In this document: piece by piece, positions 28,653 to 37,162 of the stretch | How the letters are laid out: each line of letters opens with the position of its first letter | How positions within the stretch are numbered: the stretch's first letter is position 1 | Assembly: GCA_030817875.1 (NCBI GenBank) | Contig: JAUSZU010000001.1 | Location: 3,038,001 to 3,102,000, forward strand | DNA: 64,000 nt | Reading direction: 5' to 3' | DNA from: Flavobacterium sp. W4I14 | GTDB lineage: Bacteria; Bacteroidota; Bacteroidia; Sphingobacteriales; Sphingobacteriaceae | Notes under the pieces: generated by a model | What the model was told of the DNA's origin: nothing | What the model saw: only the letters and a program-made list of their open reading frames with translations | Database searches by the model: none | Program-made: the position numbers and the translations under genes

Positions 28653-30266
28653 TTATTGCCAATATGGATTTTGGGTAACCAGCGAATTAGCATTGATTAC
28701 ATCTTGCGATACAGGCCAGTAAATACCACCAGCATCTTCAAATTGCCTGAAAGTAAGTGCGGTACCATTTTTCTTGATAAATGTACCCGTAGCCTTTTTA
28801 ATCCTGTTATACCTTACAATGTCATACCATCTCCAACCTTCAGCCATTAACTCTCTTCTGCGTTCTTCAAAAATGGCATCAATCAAATCTTTACCAGATG
28901 CAGGATCATAAATAATCGGACCTCTTAGATCTGCGGCTTTATTTAAAGCGGCTATAGCTTCAGCCCGTTGCCCTAAAACGGCACATGCCTCGGCTCTAAG
29001 CAAGGTAATTTCCTCTATTCGACTAAATAGCATAGTAGAACTAAACAAGGTTAGGTTACCCGATGTCTGTGCGGTATAAATTACCTTGATCTTGTTAAAA
29101 ATTGGTTGCTCTGAAGTAAAGTTGTAAAAGTAATTTGTACGGTATAAACCATTAACCGGGTTAAAACTGAACCTTAAATCTTTTGGATCTGTAAATATTT
29201 TGAGAATACTATCTTTGGTCACAAACATTTCTGGTTGTGCCTTAGGAATAAATGGCGAAGCCAGGGTTAATTGTTCGATATGACCATTAGCCGTTGATAA
29301 ACCATTTCCTGCCTCAAATGGAAAACCTACAATTACCGTTGCACGCTTAAATGCAAACGGACTATAGTAATTTAAGTTCTCTGTTAAAGCGTCCATTGCA
29401 AGATATACAATCCCATTAGAACCGCTCCCGTTAGACTTTGTATAATTATCCAGTACAAATTTGGAATAGTTCGCTGCATCAATGTAGTTGCCTTGCCAGG
29501 CGGCAATATGTGCTAAAATGATGTAAGCAGATAATCTGGTAAAGATGTTTCCATTCCAGCTCCCCCAACCTGCGCCGTAGTAAAGCCCAGGAAGAATAGG
29601 ATCGTCGCCACCATATTTGAAAGGAACCACCTGGGCCGCAGCCAATAATTCACTAGTTGCAAACTGTAAAACCTTGTCTTTATTCGTTCTTGGTACTTTA
29701 ATAAAATCACCATCATGAGAAGAAGTTAACAGGGGCACATCACCCCAAATCCTAACCATATAGAAATAGGCGAATGCTCTTAATATTCTGGCCTGTGCAA
29801 TATCTACATTGTTATTGATTGATGTATAACGCGAATCTAAAGGTACAATTCGATTAGAACGCTCAATGAAAAGACTTGCTGCATTAATTACAGCGTAAAA
29901 TCTACGCCAGTTGGTAATTCTGTTAATAACAGGATACTGTGCATTGAGTTGTCCTGACACTATAGATTTAAGATCCGATCTGTTCGTAATGGTAAAATCG
30001 CCTTGTCTTAAATCGCCCATTAACCAATGCGTATTATCAGAAACCGTAGCAGAACGCATCAAGCCATATATAGATGATAAGTTTGCCCTGGCATCCTCTA
30101 ATGTTTTCCAGTTGGTTTCTTCTGTCGCTAATCTTATTGATTCTACATCCTCAATTTTCTTACAGGAGAAATTGCCAATACCAATTAAGATTATTGCTAA
30201 AGTAAGCGCAACCTTTTGGCAGATACTAATTTTATAATTAGAATATTTCATAATATAAATGGTCAT
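28653..30266 (-). CDS. SusD/RagB family nutrient-binding lipoprotein, module 1
   Basis: A 537-residue SusD homologue (lipobox IGNFSCKKIED). Helical repeats carry ARILRAFAYFYMVRIWGDVPL, the conserved SusD segment. The C-terminal part has EERRRELMAEGWRWYDIVRYNR and ends with the typical NPYWQ. The start could be 30266 or the ATG at 30251, which directly precedes the signal; the spacing to the SusC stop (3 bases) fits 30266. It should act with the SusC at 30270-33263. It differs clearly from the second SusD, so the two modules probably take up different ligands or fragments of different size. Confidence 0.92.
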   Translation of the reverse strand: MTIYIMKYSNYKISICQKVALTLAIILIGIGNFSCKKIEDVESIRLATEETNWKTLEDARANLSSIYGLMRSATVSDNTHWLMGDLRQGDFTITNRSDLKSIVSGQLNAQYPVINRITNWRRFYAVINAASLFIERSNRIVPLDSRYTSINNNVDIAQARILRAFAYFYMVRIWGDVPLLTSSHDGDFIKVPRTNKDKVLQFATSELLAAAQVVPFKYGGDDPILPGLYYGAGWGSWNGNIFTRLSAYIILAHIAAWQGNYIDAANYSKFVLDNYTKSNGSGSNGIVYLAMDALTENLNYYSPFAFKRATVIVGFPFEAGNGLSTANGHIEQLTLASPFIPKAQPEMFVTKDSILKIFTDPKDLRFSFNPVNGLYRTNYFYNFTSEQPIFNKIKVIYTAQTSGNLTLFSSTMLFSRIEEITLLRAEACAVLGQRAEAIAALNKAADLRGPIIYDPASGKDLIDAIFEERRRELMAEGWRWYDIVRYNRIKKATGTFIKKNGTALTFRQFEDAGGIYWPVSQDVINANSLVTQNPYWQ

Positions 30267-30269
30267 ATT

Positions 30270-33263
30270 TTATAAATCCAGTTTGAAGCCTAAAACAAAT
30301 GTGCGTGGGATGGTGATATTTGCACCATCGTAAATCCCATTGTAATTGATCAGCTCTGGATCAGTACCCGAAAAATTAGTCAATGTAAACAAGTTTAAAG
30401 CGGTAGCATATAAATAAGCTCTTCTAAATTTCCCACCTGCTTTTTTAAAGAACCCTGCTTTACTGAAATCGTACCCAAGGGTAATAGATCTTAATTTTAC
30501 GTAAGATGCACTTTCCAAAAACAGGTCTTGATCAGCACGATAAGGATCTACGGGGCTCCATGGATTGTATATAGGATAGCTTTTTTCGCTATCGATAGAT
30601 TGCCAGGAAGAAACTTCTTTAACCGAGTTGATATCATTTCCAGCTTCGCGGTTTACAAAACCATAGCGGGTAGCCTCGTATTGGTTTATGGCTTTCTGGC
30701 CTACAGCAAAAATGAAATTGAAGTTTAGATCAAACCCTTTATATGCTACCGTATTGTTCCATCCACCTACAAATTGTGGCAATCTGTCACCGGTTAATAC
30801 CTTATCTTTATTGTCGATTTTGTTATCACCATTATAATCAACCCATTTTGGATCGCCCGCTTTAATCGGGATACCATTAAAAGTTCTGCCGATTGGTACT
30901 TCTCCGTCTGTATTGTAAATACCTTCATTGGTATACAACCAATAACTTCCAACTGATTTTCCTACCGCTAACTTGTTATCATTCTGGTATATCAATTCAT
31001 TTAAACCTTCTGGTAAAGCCGATAGTTTATTTTTGTTATAACTAAGGTTTAAACCTGTGCTCCAGTTAAAGCCGTCTGCCTGCTGTAAAACAGTTCCGTT
31101 AACCAAAAGCTCAATACCTTTATTATTGATATCCATACCCGATTTATATTGGGTAGAGTATCCTGTTTCTACTGCTACGGGTAAACCAACTACATTATTT
31201 TTATCCTCACGATTATACAACGTTACAGCAGCATTGATACGGCTATTTAAAAATGACCCGTCTAAAGTTAAACTTGTTCTTTCAGCAAATGGTAAACTAA
31301 TATTATAACCAATAAAACCACTATTATATGGCCGGTTAATACCCAGTAAGCCACCATAACCTGGAATAGTTGGTTCTTCTTCCCATCCATTTTCCGAACG
31401 GTACTGAGGTCCTGCCGCAAAACGGTCATCCTGAAAAACTCTTAAATTTCTGCCCCATGAAGCACTTAAATGTAAGGCATCAATCCCTCTATTTTGTTTT
31501 AAGAATTGTTCCTTTAAATTCCAGTTTACATTAAATGCTGGTGTAGTTACCCAACGACTGTCAGGTTGCCCGTTAGATGCCCCATCTCTCCTAAGCAAAG
31601 CGCTTAGTGTTAATAAATTTTTATACGAATATTTAGCTGAGCCATAAAACGACATTAGATTATTTCGTTCCTTATCTATATATCTGAATACGTAAAAATC
31701 ATTTTTAGCCAATACGTTCAGGTAATCGGGGTTATCAAACCCATCAACAGTTAACCTCGCATCTACAAAAGATAACTTTACATAGTCATTTGGACCATTA
31801 TATGCTCTGGCGTAATTGTATTTATAAGTGTCGCCCTGTAAACTTTGGCCGATTTCAAAATCAACAACATGATTTTTATTAATGTCATATTTATAGCTAA
31901 TGTTATTATTGAGGGCAGCCCTTTGGCTATAACCAAAATAATTTGAAATATAACTAATACCAGCCAACAAAGTAGATGGGATAAAATAATCTCTAATACC
32001 CTCATTATAATTAAATACCCCACTAGTAGTAATAACAAACTTATTTACCTTCGCCGTTAGCGATAAGTTACCATTCAATACAGTTGAGCGGTTGTTATCA
32101 ACGTTTCTATTGTTTTCATTTAAATAAAAAGCGTAAGAATCGGCATTTGGCGACAGTGGGCTGCTTAAATCGGGAATGTAACGTGTTTCTGCAAAACGAT
32201 CACGTAAACTTTTGTTTCGGGTACGGTCTAAGCGGGCCGTATTAACAGTGCTCGACATGGTAAGCCATTTAAAAGGAGCCATATTGATACCAAAAAACAA
32301 ATTGTAACGGTTAATATCAGTATTATCAGCATTACCAGCATTTTTTGTTCCTGAACCAAAGAACCTGAAATTTGCCCTTTCTGATCCACCGGTAATACCT
32401 AAATCAGCAGAAAAAGTTGGTGAGTTCTGATAATATAAATCAGTCCAGTTAGATGGCCCAAAATAAGCTACGTTGGTAGAATCACGTAAATAGGACGCTG
32501 GTTTACCAGTTGGATTGTATTTTTGATAAAACTGGTTTCTAAAATTATTTTCGTAAACACCATTAACGGTATTTACCATTGGGGCTGTTATATAGCCAAA
32601 ATAAGTGTTTAAGCTGATATCCCTTAGCCCAGCCTTCGCGTTTTTCGTAGTAATATAAATCGCGCCGTTAGCTGCATTAGGACCAAGTTTGGCCAATTCA
32701 TACGGATCTTTAATAACAGTAATTGATTGGATATTATTGATATCTACCTGCGATAATAGATTGGTAGCTGGTCCAATCCTATTGTAATCGTACTTTTGAA
32801 CATCAAATGCAAAAGGATTATCTGCTACTAAGGGCACACCATTTAAATAGATAGCCGGTTGTAAAGCATAAATGTCTTTTTTGTTGAAAAGCAAACCTGA
32901 TGCACCTTGTATAATAATACTTTGTTCGGTTCCGGGCTCACCATTTGGTTCCTGTACATAAACTCCCGCTAAATTGCCTTTAATAATTTGTTGTAACGAA
33001 AGATTTGGAACTGGTGCTGAAGAGCGGATGTTAACCGTATCACGTACTGCTTTGAATTTCTGTAATGCTTTCATCATCTGACCAATGGTATCGGTCTTGA
33101 TCGAAAAAGTGGATGGATCTCTTTTAGCTTTGGTAGTATCCTGCTGAAAAGCATAATAACTGCCATTAGCCGTCTTAAGCCATGCCCCGTGAGCATATAA
33201 AGATTGTGATCCAAAAACAGATAAAAACAAGGCAATACAAACGCTTGTATAAATTTTAACCAT
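30270..33263 (-). CDS. SusC-like TonB-dependent transporter, module 1, lacking the usual N-terminal regulatory-like domain
   Basis: A 997-residue outer-membrane transporter and the first gene of the operon. A signal peptide (about 1-24, LYAHG) is followed by a short segment of about 65 residues and then the plug, recognisable from LSLQQIIKGNLAGVYVQEPN, SIIIQGASG and SITVIKDPYELAKLGPNAANG. The carboxypeptidase-regulatory-like domain that starts most SusC proteins, including the paralogue at 23719-26913, is missing. The plug motifs are also divergent. The barrel is complete and ends in FVLGFKLDL. It partners the SusD at 28653-30266. A long non-coding region with two operator-like palindromes lies upstream. 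Confidence 0.9.
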   Translation of the reverse strand: MVKIYTSVCIALFLSVFGSQSLYAHGAWLKTANGSYYAFQQDTTKAKRDPSTFSIKTDTIGQMMKALQKFKAVRDTVNIRSSAPVPNLSLQQIIKGNLAGVYVQEPNGEPGTEQSIIIQGASGLLFNKKDIYALQPAIYLNGVPLVADNPFAFDVQKYDYNRIGPATNLLSQVDINNIQSITVIKDPYELAKLGPNAANGAIYITTKNAKAGLRDISLNTYFGYITAPMVNTVNGVYENNFRNQFYQKYNPTGKPASYLRDSTNVAYFGPSNWTDLYYQNSPTFSADLGITGGSERANFRFFGSGTKNAGNADNTDINRYNLFFGINMAPFKWLTMSSTVNTARLDRTRNKSLRDRFAETRYIPDLSSPLSPNADSYAFYLNENNRNVDNNRSTVLNGNLSLTAKVNKFVITTSGVFNYNEGIRDYFIPSTLLAGISYISNYFGYSQRAALNNNISYKYDINKNHVVDFEIGQSLQGDTYKYNYARAYNGPNDYVKLSFVDARLTVDGFDNPDYLNVLAKNDFYVFRYIDKERNNLMSFYGSAKYSYKNLLTLSALLRRDGASNGQPDSRWVTTPAFNVNWNLKEQFLKQNRGIDALHLSASWGRNLRVFQDDRFAAGPQYRSENGWEEEPTIPGYGGLLGINRPYNSGFIGYNISLPFAERTSLTLDGSFLNSRINAAVTLYNREDKNNVVGLPVAVETGYSTQYKSGMDINNKGIELLVNGTVLQQADGFNWSTGLNLSYNKNKLSALPEGLNELIYQNDNKLAVGKSVGSYWLYTNEGIYNTDGEVPIGRTFNGIPIKAGDPKWVDYNGDNKIDNKDKVLTGDRLPQFVGGWNNTVAYKGFDLNFNFIFAVGQKAINQYEATRYGFVNREAGNDINSVKEVSSWQSIDSEKSYPIYNPWSPVDPYRADQDLFLESASYVKLRSITLGYDFSKAGFFKKAGGKFRRAYLYATALNLFTLTNFSGTDPELINYNGIYDGANITIPRTFVLGFKLDL

Positions 33264-33610
33264 TTTATTAGTTTAATTAAAAGTTTAAGTGTTTAAAGAA
33301 GAAACTCGATTGTTAAAATGCAATTAAGAAATTGCCTCTATTTGAGATTTTTGGGCAAAGCAATGCCTGAAGACAAAAAGTAAATTTTTTGATCATGGAG
33401 TGTGGTTTAGGATGTTTAGTATTAATTCTTAAAGCAATATATATTACCCAGAATGATTAGTTTTTGTTTGTTTGCTTGTTCTACCTTGGTTAGAGGTCTA
33501 ATTATTTTATTTGTTAATTATTTTCCTGTTAGTTTAACAGTCTTTTTGCTCGTAATACTGAAATAAAATATCGGCTCGTTATTATTTGGTAATGCAAGAT
33601 ATATATTAAG

Positions 33611-33641
33611 CAAAGGCAATTTTTATTTTTCTTAACGCAAA
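33611..33641 (-). promoter_or_regulatory. Candidate Bacteroidota promoter for the SusCD operon
   Basis: On the - strand, TTTG (33641-33638, inside operator site B) is followed after 19 bases by TGCCTTTG (33618-33611). The latter is one mismatch from the -7 consensus TAnnTTTG. Use of this promoter would give the SusC mRNA a leader of about 340 bases and would place the operator over the -33 element, suiting repression. This is inferred from spacing and motif only. Confidence 0.4.
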
Positions 33642-33648
33642 CGTTTGC
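33637..33648. promoter_or_regulatory. LacI-type operator, palindrome GCAAACGTTTGC (site B)
   Basis: A perfect 12-base palindrome, 373 bases upstream of the SusC start. It shares the CGCAAACGTTTG core with site A before the beta-galactosidase gene and site C at 33902-33911. It overlaps the -33 element of the candidate SusC promoter. Confidence 0.6.
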
Positions 33649-33901
33649 CTAAAAAAAGGAGTAAAATAAGATCATATGGTTATTAATTGCTTAAGCACAA
33701 GCTACTAAGAAGTAGATTTCTACCCTTACATTAGAAAATATTCTTTTCGATAATAAAACTTACCAGCAAAACCTAAAAACAACATTTACATGCTGTTCAA
33801 AAATTAACTTATACCAACCACATTTTGATTAATTACAAGTATTAAGACGCTCCAATATCACTAAAATTGTATTAGAAAAAAGACGCCAGTTAAATTGAGC
33901 G

Positions 33902-33911
33902 CAAACGTTTG
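33902..33911. promoter_or_regulatory. LacI-type operator, palindrome CAAACGTTTG (site C)
   Basis: Third copy of the palindrome, in the context GCGCAAACGTTTGTTT, centred 264 bases from site B. Two sites at this distance could allow DNA looping by a tetrameric regulator. This is an inference. Confidence 0.55.
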
Positions 33912-34191
33912 TTTTTTTTCAAAAAACATAGTTTAAATAGCATTAAAGCATTTTTTAATCTAGAAAAAGTACACCCAGCTTATGAGTTCCCATCTGATTA
34001 CCTGTTATTTTCGCCAAAATTTACACAACAATTAAAAATTATCGATCACAAATAAAAAGCACAAAGAATACTGTAAAACATAAATCGTTTAACTAGCCTT
34101 ATGGCATAGAAATCTGCCACAAAAAAATCGGTCATAGAAGCACAGCGTACCATTAATGAGATTGCCGGATTGAATATTAACCTGTAAAAAA

Positions 34192-34217
34192 AGCCTTACC
34201 AAAAATTTGGCAAGGCT
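34192..34217 (-). terminator. Rho-independent terminator downstream of the FAD-binding protein gene
   Basis: AGCCTTACC and GGCAAGGCT form a 9-base stem with one G-U type mismatch. On the - strand it is followed by a seven-T run. It lies about 215 bases past the stop at 34432. The sequence in between (34218-34431) has no intact gene. Confidence 0.65.
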
Positions 34218-34431
34218 ATACTAATAAATTTATTTTTTAATTACCAAGCCAGATTTTGCACCAGGTGAATTAGACTGAAGATCAAAAAATAAAAACGTAA
34301 AAAGCTATACAAGTATATATGTTAAATTAAATACCGACCAAACCATAACCATTGCAGCAGCAGGTAATATAAATTCAAATTTGTGCCATCAACCATAACA
34401 TTAGCATACCCTAAATATTGCCAACACCTCT

Positions 34432-36135
34432 TTAACTCAAAATACTATTCAATACAGCCTCTGATGCAGCTTCGCAAAAATCTATTCCGGAATAATCAGG
34501 GTTATAACCACCAATGTACGGAACGGCCATTATGTAGATTCTTTCATTCACCTGCCCCGCTTCATTAACCACCTGAAAATGATCGTTGATGGTGATACCA
34601 GACACAGTTAAAAAGTAAGTATTTTCTTTCCTTATCACTAAATCATTACTTTTCATTTCTGCTTTTCCGTTCTCAGCAGACTGGAACTGCAACATGGCTG
34701 GACTAACCGTTCCATTATTAATTAGGCTTTTAAAAGGGAAATCGTTAAAAGAAAGATGCGGTTGACCAACACAATCGATAAAGGTATCGAAGTGAACCGT
34801 TGTTTTACCATCCCCTACTTTATAGTGGTAATCTGCACCGCCTGTTTTTAAAGGTTCTACTTCAGCATCGTCTCCAACAGCAACAATACTTAAAACACCT
34901 GCATCATGTAGTGCCAGTAATTCTCTGCATGAACTTTGGGGTACAAATGCAATTACAATCGAAATGAGGGGCATTAATACTTTTTGAAGCCGCTCCATAT
35001 CTTCGGCAGAAAGGTATTTTGCGGGGTAGTTCATGGCAAAACTTAAAACGGCTAGGGCTTCTTTCCAATAAATAGATTTCCGCTTTTCTATAGATTTTTC
35101 GGCCTCTTCATATTCTTGCCTAAAAAGATCAAAAGGTTCCATTTTTTCCCTGAAACGCATCATGGCCTCCACAAATCCTTCCAGATTCATTGCTTTGATC
35201 TGCTCATAAAAAGCCGGATCTTTTTCAATAAACATTTCCTTGAAATTCTTTTCAAATACAAAATCCAAAGGTAAAAACCCTCCGTTCTCGGCTATACTCG
35301 CGTGAATTTCGGCCTTGCTGAGCGTTTCTTCCTTTCCTAAATGCGAATCTTCCAGATGAAAGCGAATAGCAGGTAATAAACCATTACGTGAATGCATTAC
35401 CATTTTAAATCCCTTGCTTTCTAAATGATAGGCGTAGGTTCCATCTTCATTGTCTGTAAACTTTCCATTTTGCCTGGCCAGCGTTCTTAAGGCATCAATC
35501 GCCGTTAATGATGAACCCATAATGCCAACAGCGTGGTTAAGTTTTAACGCTATTTTTTTAGGTGGGTAAGGAGAATCGAAATAATTGGGAATCCTGCCCT
35601 CATATTTTTTAGGCCAATTGTGCCCGGTACAAATAATAACCTGATCGAAATAAAGTTTATCATGGTTTTGAATACATACGGCTACTGTATTGTCATCCGA
35701 AGTATCAATAATATCTTCTACAATGCAATTTAAGTGGACATTAGTTTTGATTCCTTTTTTAGCCGCAGTTATTTTCAAAAGATTAAACTGAGCAGATAAG
35801 TATTCACCAAAAAATAGCCTGGGCAATACTTTGTATTCGTTAAATTTCTCTTCATTAATATTAAACTTTTTTAAAATACTTTTTGGAGCAATTTTCACCC
35901 AATCTTCAATGGAGTTGAAGATGACCGGAATTTCGTTGTCTGATACATTTGTAATATGTTCTACATTAGCCCCTTCGGCACTATAAGGCATACCTGCCCC
36001 CAAATATTTTTTGCGTTCGAAGATATCTATTTCAAAGTTGGCGGCTTTAGCTTCCGTTAATCTTTTATACATGAAAAGGCCACTTGGCCCGCCGCCTATA
36101 ATAGCGATTTTCTTTTTTGCTTTTTTAATATCCAT
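34432..36135 (-). CDS. FAD/NAD(P)-binding oxidoreductase-like protein
   Basis: A 567-residue protein with an N-terminal dinucleotide-binding motif, KIAIIGGGPSGLF (about 10-22), followed by FERKKYLGAGMPYS, as in the FAD-NAD(P)-binding family (NAD_binding_9-type) often annotated as hydroxyacylglutathione hydrolase-like or lysine-monooxygenase-like. A second Rossmann-like motif, VGIMGSSLTAIDALR, lies around residue 207. No signal peptide or membrane segment is seen, so it is cytoplasmic. The substrate is unknown. It stands alone, with its own terminator, beside the SusCD locus but with a separate promoter region. I infer no role in glycan use. Confidence 0.65.
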   Translation of the reverse strand: MDIKKAKKKIAIIGGGPSGLFMYKRLTEAKAANFEIDIFERKKYLGAGMPYSAEGANVEHITNVSDNEIPVIFNSIEDWVKIAPKSILKKFNINEEKFNEYKVLPRLFFGEYLSAQFNLLKITAAKKGIKTNVHLNCIVEDIIDTSDDNTVAVCIQNHDKLYFDQVIICTGHNWPKKYEGRIPNYFDSPYPPKKIALKLNHAVGIMGSSLTAIDALRTLARQNGKFTDNEDGTYAYHLESKGFKMVMHSRNGLLPAIRFHLEDSHLGKEETLSKAEIHASIAENGGFLPLDFVFEKNFKEMFIEKDPAFYEQIKAMNLEGFVEAMMRFREKMEPFDLFRQEYEEAEKSIEKRKSIYWKEALAVLSFAMNYPAKYLSAEDMERLQKVLMPLISIVIAFVPQSSCRELLALHDAGVLSIVAVGDDAEVEPLKTGGADYHYKVGDGKTTVHFDTFIDCVGQPHLSFNDFPFKSLINNGTVSPAMLQFQSAENGKAEMKSNDLVIRKENTYFLTVSGITINDHFQVVNEAGQVNERIYIMAVPYIGGYNPDYSGIDFCEAASEAVLNSILS

Positions 36136-36260
36136 TTATCGCTGTGATAATTTATTTGGTTAAAACGAAGGTAAACACCACACTCATCCGTTCATATAAT
36201 CTTAAAAAAGCGAAATTGTTTTAGATCGACGGAAAATGTAGAAAGGATAATGGAATTGAA

Positions 36261-36321
36261 AAGATCTCTCCTCCGAAGAAGTTCCTTTGGAACACTCCGC
36301 GTTGCTTCGGTCGAGATGACG
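36261..36321. repeat. REP-like element, AAGATCTCTC ... TCGAGATGACG family
   Basis: This has the same ends as the element at 62521-62606 (GAGATCTTT/AAGATCTCTC and TCGAGATGACG). It contains the inner hairpin GTTCC-TTT-GGAAC (36281-36293). It lies in the promoter region between the divergent FAD-binding and DUF1543 genes. Confidence 0.55.
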
Positions 36322-36393
36322 ATTTTTCTACTGAAGTCTATCTTGCTTTTAGTCTTTGGAAATGAATGTCAGTATTCCATGGGGTGTGGTAGT

Positions 36394-36525
36394 CCCGCTA
36401 TTCGTTCCAGCCGATGAAGAATCGGCATTCACTGCTATCGGGTTTATAATGAAAGGTTTGTGCTACATGATCACCAGCTTTGTGTTCTCCGCGCCTTCCT
36501 CTTCGTGTTCTTTGTGGTTAAAAGA
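36394..36525. repeat. Two further repeat-like stretches upstream of the DUF1543 gene
   Basis: Positions 36394-36442 form a unit that starts with CCCGCTATTCG and ends with CTGCTATCGGG; inside it GCCGA pairs with TCGGC. Positions 36480-36525 hold a CT-rich stretch ending in TTCTTTGTGGTTAAA. This resembles a short sequence I recall from intergenic regions of many bacteria, though I cannot verify that here. The frame open through this region (36356-36565) looks spurious, because it is built entirely from these repeat units. Confidence 0.45.
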
Positions 36526-36587
36526 AGATGTAAAATCACAAACCAATTCTGATCAACGCTGTTAAAAGAAATGGCAATCAATTAAAT

Positions 36588-37157
36588 ATGGACGAACAGC
36601 AACCTAAACTATACATGCTTTTATTGGGATCGAAAGCACCGAAAAGAAATGTAGAACAGCACGATTATTTTTTTGGCATTGCCCATTCGATTAAAGCGCT
36701 TGTTCCTGAAATTAAAGCTTTTTGGCCCGAAGCAGGAGCCAGTATCCATATAGATGGCTGGCGGGAAGTGACTAAGGTGGATAATTATGAAATCAACATT
36801 AAATTAAGAGAGAACCATACTACCCTTTCTGCTAGTAAATTATTTTTTATCAACCTTGGCGGCTACCAATCGAATCAACTATACGAACAACATTATATTG
36901 TTTTATCTGTACATGATGAGAGGGCCAAGGCTATACAGGAGGCAAAAAAAACGGTATTCTTTAAAACCAATTCGATAAAAGGCGCCAATGCCCACATCGA
37001 TGAAAAGTATGGTATTGATGTAGACGATATTTATAAAATTGAAGATATTTTAAGCGAAGAATCGAAACAAAAATACCATATCGAAATAAAAACATCTTCA
37101 GGCGATTTACCTGAAGATGAAATTCATTTGGGCTATCTTAAACTGGATAAACTTTAA
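36588..37157 (+). CDS. DUF1543 domain protein
   Basis: A 189-residue soluble protein without signal peptide. The opening LYMLLLGSKAPKRNVEQHDYFF, split here by a short linker region, and the later LFFINLGGYQ and HYIVLSVHDER are characteristic of DUF1543, a family of two similar alpha/beta halves with no known function. The visible internal similarity (each half has a beta-strand followed by F/Y-rich helices) agrees. It converges with the secreted protein at 37163-37954, with only 5 bases between the stops and no hairpin there. I can offer no role beyond the family name. Confidence 0.75.
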   Translation: MDEQQPKLYMLLLGSKAPKRNVEQHDYFFGIAHSIKALVPEIKAFWPEAGASIHIDGWREVTKVDNYEINIKLRENHTTLSASKLFFINLGGYQSNQLYEQHYIVLSVHDERAKAIQEAKKTVFFKTNSIKGANAHIDEKYGIDVDDIYKIEDILSEESKQKYHIEIKTSSGDLPEDEIHLGYLKLDKL

Positions 37158-37162
37158 TAGCA

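Larger units (their letters stand above)
33264..34191. other. Long non-coding region upstream of the first SusC gene
   Basis: About 930 bases of very AT-rich sequence between the SusC operon and the next gene's terminator. It contains two operator-like palindromes and a candidate promoter (see separate entries). No open frame of useful length or clear structured RNA is apparent. A 25-codon open stretch ending near 34187 (+) has no recognisable match. Confidence 0.6.

Noticed and set aside
34112..34187. + strand open stretch ending VIEAQRTINEIAGLNINL, slightly like the end of a DNA-binding protein
   Set aside because: Only about 25 codons, no start codon in frame and no clear family match.
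34309..34400. - strand stretch that can be read as KFEFILPAAAMVMVWSVFNL, perhaps the end of a decayed gene
   Set aside because: Too short and without a recognised family. It may be a remnant but cannot be supported.
33264..34431. Search for a regulator gene (LacI, AraC, hybrid two-component, sigma/anti-sigma) beside the SusCD operon
   Set aside because: No such gene is present; the region is non-coding.
36356..36565. 69-codon + strand frame beginning MEMNVSIPWG
   Set aside because: It consists entirely of repeat-like intergenic sequence and has no protein-like pattern.
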